This document shows positions 1-5,343 of a DNA stretch of 5,544 bases, piece after piece. The notes under the pieces are model-generated. The model ran no database searches. It was not told the origin of the DNA and was given only the letters and a program-made list of their open reading frames with translations. The position numbers and the translations under genes are program-made. The stretch spans positions 1 through 5,544 of the forward strand of contig JANWLJ010000104.1 in assembly GCA_025450955.1 (NCBI GenBank), given 5' to 3'. The first letter of the stretch is position 1, and every line of letters starts with the position of its first letter. This DNA comes from Polyangium sp. (in: bacteria) (GTDB taxonomy: Bacteria; Myxococcota_A; Polyangia; Palsa-1104).

Positions 1-894
1 GGCGCAAAGCGGCTGGCGCGCTGCCGGGTCGAGGTGGTCCACTCCCAGGGCGGCGAGCGCGCCGAGCGGCAGGTCGACATCCCCTATCGGGACGCCGACG
101 ATCTGGCCGAGAGCATCTCGCTCCTGGTCGCCGACATGCTCGGCTCCGACCTGCACGATATCCTCACCCCGTCGCCGGGCAGCATCGAGCCCGAAGACGA
201 GCCCGAGCCCACGCCCTCGCCGCAACCCGCATCCACGCCGCGGTCGGAATCGCGATCCCCGTCGAGAAAACCGCCGCCGCCGGCGATCGCGCCGCCGGAG
301 CGCGAGCCGGTCGCGCCCACACCGCCCATGCAAGCGCGCGAGCCCGAGCCGCGGCCTCGGGCGCCCTCGACGAACAAGGTGATCGCTGCCGCTCCGAGTC
401 GCCCGGGCGAGCTTCGGCTCGAGGCGGGCCCGACGGTGGCGTTCGGCTTCGACGGCGAGCCGCCCCTCGGGGGCGCGCTTTTGCGCGCGCTCTATGTCGG
501 CCCGGTGGCGCTCCGGCTCGGCGGCGCGCTCTCGATCTCGGGCGGCGCCACCTCGGCGCAAGGCTACCGGCTCGGCTTTACCCGGTTGGTCACCGGCCCG
601 CTCGCCGGGGCCGGCTTTTCTCGCGGGCGCGTGCGCGGCGCGCTCACCTTTGGCCCGGCGCTCTACCTCCTCGCCATCTCGGCCGCGCCAGGCGGCGCGC
701 ACAACCTGCTCGCGTTCGCGCTGGTGGCCGGCGCGCGGCTGTCGGTCGGGCTGGCCCGCCCGCTCGACCTCTACGCCGGCGCCGATCTCACCGGCTCACT
801 CACCGAAGAGCGGGTGGTGGCCGGCCCCGCGCTGGTCGCCGGCTTCGGCCGGTTCTCCCTCGAGACCACCGTCGGGCTCGCCTATCGTCGCTGA
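1..894 (+). CDS. Envelope protein with Pro-rich linker and beta-barrel-like C-terminus (5' truncated by window)
   Basis: The frame is open from base 1 to the TGA at 892-894, so the true start lies upstream; the GTG at 34 is only an internal Val codon candidate. Of the 297 visible residues, the first ~55 (to about base 165) form a small domain ending in an amphipathic helix (DLAESISLLVADML). Bases ~166-385 encode a Pro/Glu/Arg/Ser-rich linker. Bases ~400-891 encode alternating small, hydrophobic and glycine residues in short strands (for example VALRLGGALSISGG and GRFSLETTVGLAYRR), which resembles a small outer-membrane beta-barrel. The last aromatic residue is Tyr, followed by two Arg, not the usual terminal Phe. 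Proteins of this architecture occur near sigma/FecR clusters in myxobacteria (recollection, not searched). It may be the last gene of a preceding cluster. I do not recognise a named family; the role is probably structural or as an envelope accessory. The coding call is strong, the localisation inferred. Confidence 0.75.
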   Translation, partial: GAKRLARCRVEVVHSQGGERAERQVDIPYRDADDLAESISLLVADMLGSDLHDILTPSPGSIEPEDEPEPTPSPQPASTPRSESRSPSRKPPPPAIAPPEREPVAPTPPMQAREPEPRPRAPSTNKVIAAAPSRPGELRLEAGPTVAFGFDGEPPLGGALLRALYVGPVALRLGGALSISGGATSAQGYRLGFTRLVTGPLAGAGFSRGRVRGALTFGPALYLLAISAAPGGAHNLLAFALVAGARLSVGLARPLDLYAGADLTGSLTEERVVAGPALVAGFGRFSLETTVGLAYRR

Positions 895-960
895 TGGGTC
901 TGACGCTCCTGCGACCCAACCTCCTGTCGCCAGCGCCCCCGGCTGGCCGCCGCGGGTGGC

Positions 961-1037
961 TCGTTCCGGTTTGGTCGCAATAAGTGTTACTCTTTTTTCT
1001 GTCCCCGGAGCCCGGGCCGGGACACTCATCAGGGTGA
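961..1037 (+). promoter_or_regulatory. Putative promoter/operator region of the sigma-factor operon
   Basis: The 143-nt gap between the envelope gene and the sigma gene contains the only AT-rich patch nearby (about 978-1000, AATAAGTGTTACTC then a T run). An extended -10-like TG-T-TACTCT lies at 985-993, but no convincing -35 stands at the right distance. An inverted repeat follows: TGTCCC at 1000-1005 and GGGACA at 1019-1024, extendable by GG/CC with one bulged C. It could be an operator or a leader hairpin. AGGG at 1031-1034 is a weak, close ribosome binding site. Promoter position is inferred from composition and context. Confidence 0.35.
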
Positions 1038-1637
1038 ATGTTCCTCGTGGACAGACCGCGGGCGCAGGCGGGGGCCAAAGGTGACATCGAGCCGTCGCTG
1101 GCGGCGCTTGTCGAACGTCACCGCTCCGGCGATCCGAGCGCGCTCAACGCGCTCATGACCGAGATCTATCCTTCGATGCACCGGATCATCTATCGGCTCT
1201 CCGGCCCGCGTCCGCGCGAGGTGCACGAAGATCTGGTCCAGAGCGCGCTCGAGCAGGTGTGCCGCTCGATCGATTCGTTCGAAGGCCGCTCGCGCTTCAC
1301 CACTTTTGTCTTCGGCATCTGCCATCGGGTGGTCGCGCGCTCGCGCCGCTACGACCGGGTGCGCACCTGGTTCAAGCGCGACGCCGAGGAGGCCTGCCTG
1401 CCCCAGGGCGCGACCGCGCCCGACGAGATCGTGGAGCGCGGCCGTCAGGTGGCCCAGGCGCGCGCCGCGCTCGATCGCCTCGAAGGCGATGAGCGCTCGG
1501 CGTTCGTGCTGCACGAGATCGAAGAGCTGCCGCTCGAAGAGGTCGCCGCCGCGCTCGGCTGCTCGACCCGCACCGTCAAACGGCGGCTGCGCGCCGCGCG
1601 CGAAAAGCTGCTGCCGTCCAAGGAGCTGGTGTCGTGA
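1038..1637 (+). CDS. ECF-type RNA polymerase sigma-70 factor
   Basis: A 199-residue protein of normal ECF size. Region 2 spans about residues 21-104: a core helix with DLVQ at 65-68 (core RNA polymerase contact) and FEGRSRFTTFVFGICHRVV at 81-99 (regions 2.3/2.4, -10 melting and recognition). A linker follows, then region 4 at about 143-192, with a helix-turn-helix at LEEVAAALGCSTRTVKRRL (166-184) for -35 binding. The ATG at 1038 is directly preceded by an in-frame TGA, so no longer start exists. The GTG at 1047 is an alternative, because AGGG at 1031 sits very close to the ATG. The gene's stop overlaps the start of the next gene by 4 nt (GTGA), as expected for a sigma/anti-sigma pair. It probably directs transcription of its own operon; its ECF group and target promoter cannot be told from the sequence alone. 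Confidence 0.95.
   Translation: MFLVDRPRAQAGAKGDIEPSLAALVERHRSGDPSALNALMTEIYPSMHRIIYRLSGPRPREVHEDLVQSALEQVCRSIDSFEGRSRFTTFVFGICHRVVARSRRYDRVRTWFKRDAEEACLPQGATAPDEIVERGRQVAQARAALDRLEGDERSAFVLHEIEELPLEEVAAALGCSTRTVKRRLRAAREKLLPSKELVS
1620..1625 (+). promoter_or_regulatory. Ribosome binding site for the anti-sigma gene
   Basis: AAGGAG ends 8 nt before the GTG at 1634 and lies inside the last codons of the sigma gene. It supports the GTG start and translational coupling of the two genes. Confidence 0.75.
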
Positions 1638-3361
1638 AGGCGGCACGTCAAGGCTTCGTGCACCCGGGCGGCCCGACCGAGGACGCGCTGTTCGACCATC
1701 TCGCCGGGCGGCTCCATCCGCAGGCGGGCGAGTGGATCGCGGCGCACGTCGCCTCGTGCGCGCGCTGCACCGCCGCGGTCGCCCATCTCGAAGCGGTGCG
1801 CGAGGCGCTCGAGCCGCCGCCCGAGTCGCCGTTTCAGCGCCAGCGCGATCTGCAGGCGGTGCGGCGCCGGCTCGATCGGCCGCGCCGCAGGTGGAATCGG
1901 ATCCTCCTGCCGGGGTTCGCCGCGCTCGCCGCCTGTCTCGCGGTTTTGTGGATGGGCACCCGCGCCGGACCTCGCCTTCCGGCGCAGCCGGCGATCGCCA
2001 AGCTCGCGCCGGCGCCTGTGCCCACGCCGTGGACCGTGCTCGGCACCGAAGGCTCGACCGAGGTCGAAGCGCACGGCGCCAAGAGCGCGATGAAGACCGA
2101 GCAGGTGGTCGCGGCGGGCGGCCTCGTCACTGTCGCGCCGTCTGCGCGGGTGGTGGCGAAGTGGGGCGGAGCGAAGGTGATGATCGAAGGCGGCTCGGCG
2201 GGCGCCCAGGTGCGGCTCGTGGCCAGCCGCTCCGACGATCGCGCGCTGGTCCTCGAGCGCGGCCGGGTGGTCTTGAACGTCGACCCGCTCGCCCCCGGCG
2301 CGCGGCTGGCGGTGGTGACGCCGACCGAGCGGGTGACCGTGCACGGCACCATCTTCCTCGTCGACGTCGACGCCGGCGGCACCAGCGTCGCGGTGGCGCG
2401 CGGCAAGGTGCGGGTCGAGGCGCTCGCCTCGCGCGCTACGGTCGACGTCCCGGCCGGAATGCGGGTGGCGCCGCTGCCGGCGGCGATCGGTCCGCTCGAC
2501 GACGAGGACCGGCGCGTGTTCGCGCTGCTCGAGCACTGGAACGACGCGCCGCCCGCCGAGCCCGCCGCTGCGCCGGCTTCGCCGAGCCCGGAAAAAGCAA
2601 TCCTCGCGACGCCCACGCCGTCGCCTTCGGCCCACGCGGCCCCGAGCGCGCGCGCGGAGACCGCCACGCTGGAAGCGGCGCGCGCCGAGGTGCTCGCCGG
2701 CTCCTACCCGCGTGCGATCGCCCATCTCGAGTCGCTGCGCCGCCATCATCTTCCGGCCACGCTCGGCGCGCGCGTCGCGCTCTTGCTCGCGCAGGCGCTC
2801 CGGCTCGACCACCACGCCCGCGACGCGGCGCCGCTTTTGGAAAAAGTCGCGCGCGGCGGCGGTCCCGAGGCGGAGCAGGCGCAGTTCCTGCTCGCGCAGA
2901 CCCTCGAGCGCGATCTCGCCGATCCGCGCCGCGCAGCGACGGTGTGGGCCGAGACCGAGCGCCGCTTCCCGCACGGGATTTTTCGCGAGGAGGCGGCCTT
3001 CCGTCTCGGCGAGTCGCTCCTGCAAGCGGGCGAGACCCAGGACGGCATCGACGCGCTCGAGCGTTACCTGCAAGCGTTCGGCTCGGGCGCGCACTCCGAC
3101 GACGCCCACCTCCTGGTCGCGGCCGCGCGTCGCGATCGCTTGAGCGACTGCGCCGGCGCGATCCCGCACCTGCGCGCGGTGGCCGATGGCCACGGCCCGC
3201 GCGCCGGCAGCGCGCTCATCGGCGCCGCCCGCTGCCTGGAAAAGATCGGCCGCGACGACGAGGCGGCCGCCGCCTATCGCCACTATCTCACGCTCGCGCC
3301 GCACGGCCGCTTCACCGCCGAGGCCCGCAGGCACGCCGGCCCCCGCGCGAGCCAGCGATAA
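1634..3361 (+). CDS. Membrane anti-sigma factor with FecR-like and TPR-like domains
   Basis: A 575-residue protein starting at GTG within the GTGA overlap with the sigma gene. Order of parts: cytoplasmic zinc-finger anti-sigma segment with H38-x3-C42-x2-C45 (AAHVASCARCTAAV); an Arg-rich stretch (RRRLDRPRRRW, 77-87); one transmembrane helix at about 90-108; a FecR-like beta domain at about 140-265 with the family's signature strand VHGTIFLVDVDAGGTSVAV (235-253); a Pro/Ala/Ser linker at about 312-345; and TPR/YbgF-like helical repeats at about 350-568 (for example AEVLAGSYPRAIAHLESL and GRDDEAAAAYRHYLTLAP). The basic residues before the helix predict an inside N-terminus and a periplasmic FecR/TPR part. 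The finger would hold the neighbouring sigma factor, while the periplasmic part senses or scaffolds envelope partners. FecR proteins of TonB systems respond to ferric siderophores, but no TonB receptor is visible here, so the signal is unknown. Domain calls are by eye; coding and pairing are very likely. Confidence 0.92.
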   Translation: MKAARQGFVHPGGPTEDALFDHLAGRLHPQAGEWIAAHVASCARCTAAVAHLEAVREALEPPPESPFQRQRDLQAVRRRLDRPRRRWNRILLPGFAALAACLAVLWMGTRAGPRLPAQPAIAKLAPAPVPTPWTVLGTEGSTEVEAHGAKSAMKTEQVVAAGGLVTVAPSARVVAKWGGAKVMIEGGSAGAQVRLVASRSDDRALVLERGRVVLNVDPLAPGARLAVVTPTERVTVHGTIFLVDVDAGGTSVAVARGKVRVEALASRATVDVPAGMRVAPLPAAIGPLDDEDRRVFALLEHWNDAPPAEPAAAPASPSPEKAILATPTPSPSAHAAPSARAETATLEAARAEVLAGSYPRAIAHLESLRRHHLPATLGARVALLLAQALRLDHHARDAAPLLEKVARGGGPEAEQAQFLLAQTLERDLADPRRAATVWAETERRFPHGIFREEAAFRLGESLLQAGETQDGIDALERYLQAFGSGAHSDDAHLLVAAARRDRLSDCAGAIPHLRAVADGHGPRAGSALIGAARCLEKIGRDDEAAAAYRHYLTLAPHGRFTAEARRHAGPRASQR

Positions 3362-3368
3362 GCGATAA
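3355..3368 (+). repeat. Tandem duplication of GCGATAA across the anti-sigma stop codon
   Basis: GCGATAA occurs twice back to back. The first copy contains the anti-sigma stop TAA (3359-3361); the second fills half of the 14-nt gap before the lipoprotein ATG at 3376. It may be a small slippage duplication. No clear Shine-Dalgarno sequence is present in the gap. Confidence 0.6.
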
Positions 3369-3585
3369 TCCGCTCATGCGGCGGGTGATGGTCCTCGGGC
3401 TCTCGGCGCTGCTTTGGGCCGGCTGCACCGATACCTTCGGGCTGCCGATCGGCTCAGGCGCGGATTTCTCGACCGGCGGCGGTGATGGCGCGGTCGACGG
3501 CGCGTTCGGCTCCGAGCTCGGTCCCACCGACGGCGGAACGTTCACGCTGCCCGCCTCGTGCGCGCGGCTCACCTAGTGCCCGGCG

Positions 3586-4251
3586 ATGATGAGCGAAGGC
3601 GACGTCGCGCTCACCGACGGACAGGTGTCGGGCTGCCACGCCTACGACATGCTCACCATCGGCTCCAAGGTCGACGCCGCCCACGACGCAAGCGGGCTCG
3701 GCTTCTTCGCCTGCGCCAACAACGTCCTCATCACCGGCATCCTCTCGGCCGACGGCAAGGGCGAAGACGGAATGGCCGGCCCCGGCGCCGGTCAGGGCTG
3801 CGGCTCGGGCGGTGGCCACGGCGGCGCGGGCGGCGATCCCGGCGGCTGCGGCCCCGGCGTCACCTACGGCGACCCGATGCTCCCGCGCGAGCTCGGCTCG
3901 GGCGGCGGCGCGCTCGGCGCAGGCGGCGGCGCAGGCGGCGGCGCGATCGAGCTCGAGGCCGGCCGCATCGACGTGATCGGCTTCATCACCGCCGACGGCG
4001 AGGCCGGCTCGGGCGCGAGCGCGGGCGGCGGCTCGGGCGGCAGCATCCTTCTGCGCGCGGACACCATCGAAGGCGCCGGTCAGGTCCTCGCCCGCGGCGG
4101 GCTCGGCTTCGGTTTGGCGGGCGGCGGTGGCGGCGGCGGCCGGGTCGCGGTCTACGGCGGCTCGGACGCGAAGCTCAAGATCGACGTCAATGGCGGCGGC
4201 AGCATGGCCGGCGGCGACGGCGCGGTCGGCACCATCTATCAAACGCCCTGA
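3586..4251 (+). CDS. Downstream fragment: glycine-rich beta-repeat region
   Basis: If the TAG at 3574-3576 is real and not read through, this 221-residue open frame is what remains of the lipoprotein body. It has Cys at 17, 43 and 72, and three copies of a loose unit of the form: hydrophobic strand, short turn, G-x-(I/L/V)-x-A-x-G, then a Gly-rich loop. The cores are NNVLITGILSADGKG, IELEAGRIDVIGFITADGEAG and ILLRADTIEGAGQVLARGG. The pattern suggests a beta-solenoid or glycine-rich surface module of the kind found in large secreted proteins of myxobacteria and other soil bacteria (recollection). It has no signal peptide of its own and no ribosome binding site before ATG 3586 or 3589, so independent expression is doubtful. 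An exact 12-bp tandem repeat (GCAGGCGGCGGC, 3919-3942) encodes AGGG twice. Confidence 0.5.
   Translation: MMSEGDVALTDGQVSGCHAYDMLTIGSKVDAAHDASGLGFFACANNVLITGILSADGKGEDGMAGPGAGQGCGSGGGHGGAGGDPGGCGPGVTYGDPMLPRELGSGGGALGAGGGAGGGAIELEAGRIDVIGFITADGEAGSGASAGGGSGGSILLRADTIEGAGQVLARGGLGFGLAGGGGGGGRVAVYGGSDAKLKIDVNGGGSMAGGDGAVGTIYQTP
3919..3942 (+). repeat. 12-bp tandem repeat in the glycine-rich region
   Basis: GCAGGCGGCGGC is present twice back to back and encodes Ala-Gly-Gly-Gly twice in frame. It is typical low-complexity expansion within a glycine loop. Confidence 0.7.
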
Positions 4252-4315
4252 CGCGCTCGCGCCGGCCGCCTCGGCTATTCGAGATGCGGTGAGTCGGAAA
4301 GAGGGAGCGCGCGGT

Positions 4316-4873
4316 TTATTTGCAGGTGCCGGTGGTGGTATCGCAGGCGGTGCAGCCGACGATCGCGCCGATTCCGCCCGAGCAGTCGGTGTCGCTGGTG
4401 CAGGTGATGAAGCCGCACGCGCCGCTGAGCCCGCCGGTGCCGCCGTCGCCGAGGCTCGGCAAGCCGCCGCCGCCGAGCCCGCCGTCGAGCCCCGGCACTC
4501 CGCCCGAGCCGCCCGAGCCCGAGCCGCCCGAGCCGGAGCCCGAGCCGGAGCCGGATCCCGAGCCGCTCGGGCTGCCGCACGAGGCGAGCGCCCCCGAGCT
4601 ACTTTGGCACATCGATCCCGCCGGGCAGCTCGTCGACTCGCAGCAGTAGTAGGCCGCGCCGCCGGTGCCGCACTTGTCGTTCACGCACGAGAGCCCCGGC
4701 TGGCAATCGCACGCCGTCGCGCAGCTCGAGCCCATCTGCCCCGGATTCTGCTCGAGGTGTCCATCGAGGTTCGATCCGCCGTCGCGGTTGCCGGCGGTTT
4801 GCACGTTGGTGCCGCCGCATCCCAAGGCCATGAGCGCCAGCACGGGAACCAAAACCTGCAGGGCTCTACGCAT
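4316..4873 (-). CDS. Cys-rich lipoprotein with Ser-Gly repeat linker
   Basis: A 185-residue protein on the minus strand. The N-terminus MRRALQVLVPVLALMALGC is a lipoprotein signal, with the lipidated Cys at 19; Gly at +2 means no Asp retention signal, so the outer membrane is likely. Residues 51-99 form a Cys-rich module (C51, C55, C57, C63, C68, C77, C78, C83, C89, C99) with CQPGLSC- and CPAGSMC-type spacing, probably disulfide-bonded in the periplasm or at the surface. Residues ~101-145 are a Ser-Gly then Gly-Leu linker encoded by a hexamer repeat. The C-terminal ~35 residues are a second Cys module ending GTCK. The start is supported by GGAG (4879-4882) 5 nt from the ATG. The gene converges on the glycine-rich gene with 64 nt between them. 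No enzyme motif is seen; the function is unknown, with binding or adhesion plausible. The opposite strand is also open but lacks any start signal. Confidence 0.85.
   Translation of the reverse strand: MRRALQVLVPVLALMALGCGGTNVQTAGNRDGGSNLDGHLEQNPGQMGSSCATACDCQPGLSCVNDKCGTGGAAYYCCESTSCPAGSMCQSSSGALASCGSPSGSGSGSGSGSGSGGSGSGGSGGVPGLDGGLGGGGLPSLGDGGTGGLSGACGFITCTSDTDCSGGIGAIVGCTACDTTTGTCK
4503..4567 (-). repeat. Hexanucleotide-type repeat coding Ser-Gly
   Basis: The + strand reads as imperfect units of CCCGAG, CCGGAG and CCG for about 65 bases. On the coding strand these give alternating Ser and Gly codons. Units are multiples of 3, so gain or loss would keep the frame and only change linker length. 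Confidence 0.8.
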
Positions 4874-4960
4874 GTTCGCTCCGGTAGGTAATTTCGGGAC
4901 ATGAGTCGCTCGAGGCGGGGGAAGGGGACAAGGGCGTGGCGGGCGAGCGGGGGAGCGAAC
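4874..4960 (-). promoter_or_regulatory. Inverted repeat covering the lipoprotein ribosome binding site
   Basis: On the + strand, GTTCGCTCC (4874-4882) and GGAGCGAAC (4952-4960) are perfect 9-bp inverted complements separated by 69 nt. On the lipoprotein's coding strand the proximal arm is the Shine-Dalgarno region, ending directly before the ATG. A transcript starting upstream of 4960 could therefore mask its own ribosome binding site. The repeat is seen directly; the regulatory role is inference. Confidence 0.45.
4917..4943 (+). other. G-quadruplex motif
   Basis: Four G runs of at least 3 (4917-4921, 4924-4927, 4932-4934, 4941-4943) are separated by loops of 2, 4 and 6 nt, which fits the canonical G3+N1-7 pattern. 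More G runs follow at 4949-4953 and 4971-4975. It lies 44 bp upstream of the minus-strand lipoprotein start, on the strand opposite its mRNA. Confidence 0.6.
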
Positions 4961-4979
4961 GGCGGCGAGCGGGGGAGCG
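4942..4979 (+). repeat. Direct repeat GGCGAGCGGGGGAGCG, two copies with 22-bp period
   Basis: Exact 16-bp copies lie at 4942-4957 and 4964-4979, followed by a degenerate related stretch (GGGCGAGCGGCGCGGGGGCGAG) from 4982. It is part of a strongly G-skewed, non-coding segment. Confidence 0.65.
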
Positions 4980-5196
4980 GTGGGCGAGCGGCGCGGGGGC
5001 GAGTGGCGCGGGCGCGGGGTCGCGAGCGGCGGTGGTGGTTCGCGCGGGTCGTGTTCGCTGGCGACGAGGACGGGGCGGCCGTGCCTTGCGCGGGCGACGG
5101 GGCGGTTGCGGAGCGATGGTGCGGAGAGGACCGGTCCGCGCAGACGCGCGAGTACGCGCCGCTGCCGGCGATGGGCGGTGGTGTGAGGACGATCGT
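4980..5196. other. G-skewed intergenic stretch without a recognisable gene
   Basis: Several frames are open here only because the GC content is so high; the translations are low-complexity Arg/Ala/Gly with no domain and no ribosome binding site. The + strand carries many more G than C. Visible structure is limited to GGCGGTGGT (5028-5036 and 5174-5182, with a third copy just outside at 5232-5240), the 10-bp palindrome GGACCGGTCC (5128-5137), and GCGCG-AGTA-CGCGC around 5146-5159. I see no RNA gene. Confidence 0.5.
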
Positions 5197-5221
5197 GGAG
5201 GGCCGCTGCTGCAGCAGCGGC
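5197..5221 (+). repeat. GGAG plus perfect 20-bp palindrome, candidate REP-like element
   Basis: GCCGCTGCTGCAGCAGCGGC at 5202-5221 equals its own reverse complement. It is preceded after one G by GGAG (5197-5200). REP elements served by REP-associated transposases typically have a short conserved 5' tetranucleotide (GTAG- or GGAG-type, from memory) next to a hairpin, and a transposase-like gene of that kind starts 122 nt downstream. Only one copy is visible, so repetitiveness is not shown. The lack of a loop is atypical and could instead suit a protein operator. Confidence 0.35.
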
Positions 5222-5302
5222 TTTGCCGGGCGGCGGTGGTTTGCGGGCAGGCGGCGCGGGCGGTCCGCACGTCGGCGACCGATAATAAGAGAGCCATTAT
5301 GC

Positions 5303-5328
5303 TTGACAGCGGCGGCTATTTGTAATAC
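5303..5328 (+). promoter_or_regulatory. Putative promoter of the transposase-like gene
   Basis: A perfect TTGACA (5303-5308) lies in the window's clearest AT-rich island (about 5281-5345). TAATAC (5323-5328) is the best -10-like hexamer but leaves a 14-bp spacer, shorter than the usual 16-18; TACGTT at 5326-5331 has a 17-bp spacer but matches poorly. A small inverted repeat ATAAT/ATTAT (5282-5286 and 5296-5300) precedes it. No clear Shine-Dalgarno sequence stands before ATG 5344. Confidence 0.4.
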
Positions 5329-5343
5329 GTTAGCCTAATCAAG

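Larger units (their letters stand above)
3376..4251 (+). pseudogene. Glycine-rich repeat lipoprotein interrupted by an in-frame TAG
   Basis: One reading frame runs from ATG 3376 to TGA 4249-4251, broken only by TAG at 3574-3576 (codon 67 of 292). The N-terminus is a lipoprotein signal: MRR, a hydrophobic core, then LLWAGC with the lipidated Cys at residue 17, then a Gly/Asp/Ser/Thr-rich spacer. After the stop the frame continues with a Cys-containing segment and three glycine-rich repeats. The two halves look like one protein: the signal is only in the first, the folded body only in the second, and no ribosome binding site precedes the ATG at 3586. TAG is one transition from TGG (Trp) or CAG (Gln). 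Options are a genuine pseudogene, a sequencing or assembly error, or readthrough. It sits 14 nt after the anti-sigma gene, so it is probably the third gene of the operon. The function is unknown; a surface or periplasmic structural role is inferred. Confidence 0.7.

Noticed and set aside
993..998. T run as a terminator of the upstream envelope gene
   Set aside because: The hairpin lies after the T run on the plus strand, which is the wrong order, and no GC stem directly precedes it.
1445..3334. 629-codon open frame on the minus strand opposite the anti-sigma gene
   Set aside because: Arg/Ala/Gly-rich shadow of the real gene in very GC-rich DNA; no start signal or domain, while the plus strand has clear anti-sigma, FecR and TPR features.
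1306..3375. Long plus-strand open frame leading into the lipoprotein in the same frame
   Set aside because: Its translation before 3376 is Arg/Ala/Pro noise overlapping two convincing genes; the real start is ATG 3376 with a lipoprotein signal.
3574..3576. TAG read as pyrrolysine or programmed readthrough
   Set aside because: No pylT/pylS or readthrough element visible; mutation or sequence error is simpler.
3454..4242. 262-codon minus-strand open frame opposite the glycine-rich gene
   Set aside because: Low-complexity Ala/Arg/Gly; mirrors the glycine codons of the other strand and has no start signal.
4252..4315. Bidirectional terminator between the convergent genes
   Set aside because: Only a 7-bp inverted pair (CGCGCTC 4252-4258, GAGCGCG 4305-4311) with a 46-nt loop and no T run; too weak to call.
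4320..4649. Pro-rich plus-strand open frame (PEPEPEP) opposite the Cys-rich lipoprotein
   Set aside because: Antisense of the Ser-Gly repeat; starts at TTG without a ribosome binding site, whereas the minus strand has signal peptide, Cys modules and GGAG before ATG.
4866..5338. Several overlapping open frames on both strands in the intergenic region
   Set aside because: Stop codons are rare at this GC content; translations are Arg/Ala/Pro/Gly without hydrophobic core, domain or start signal.
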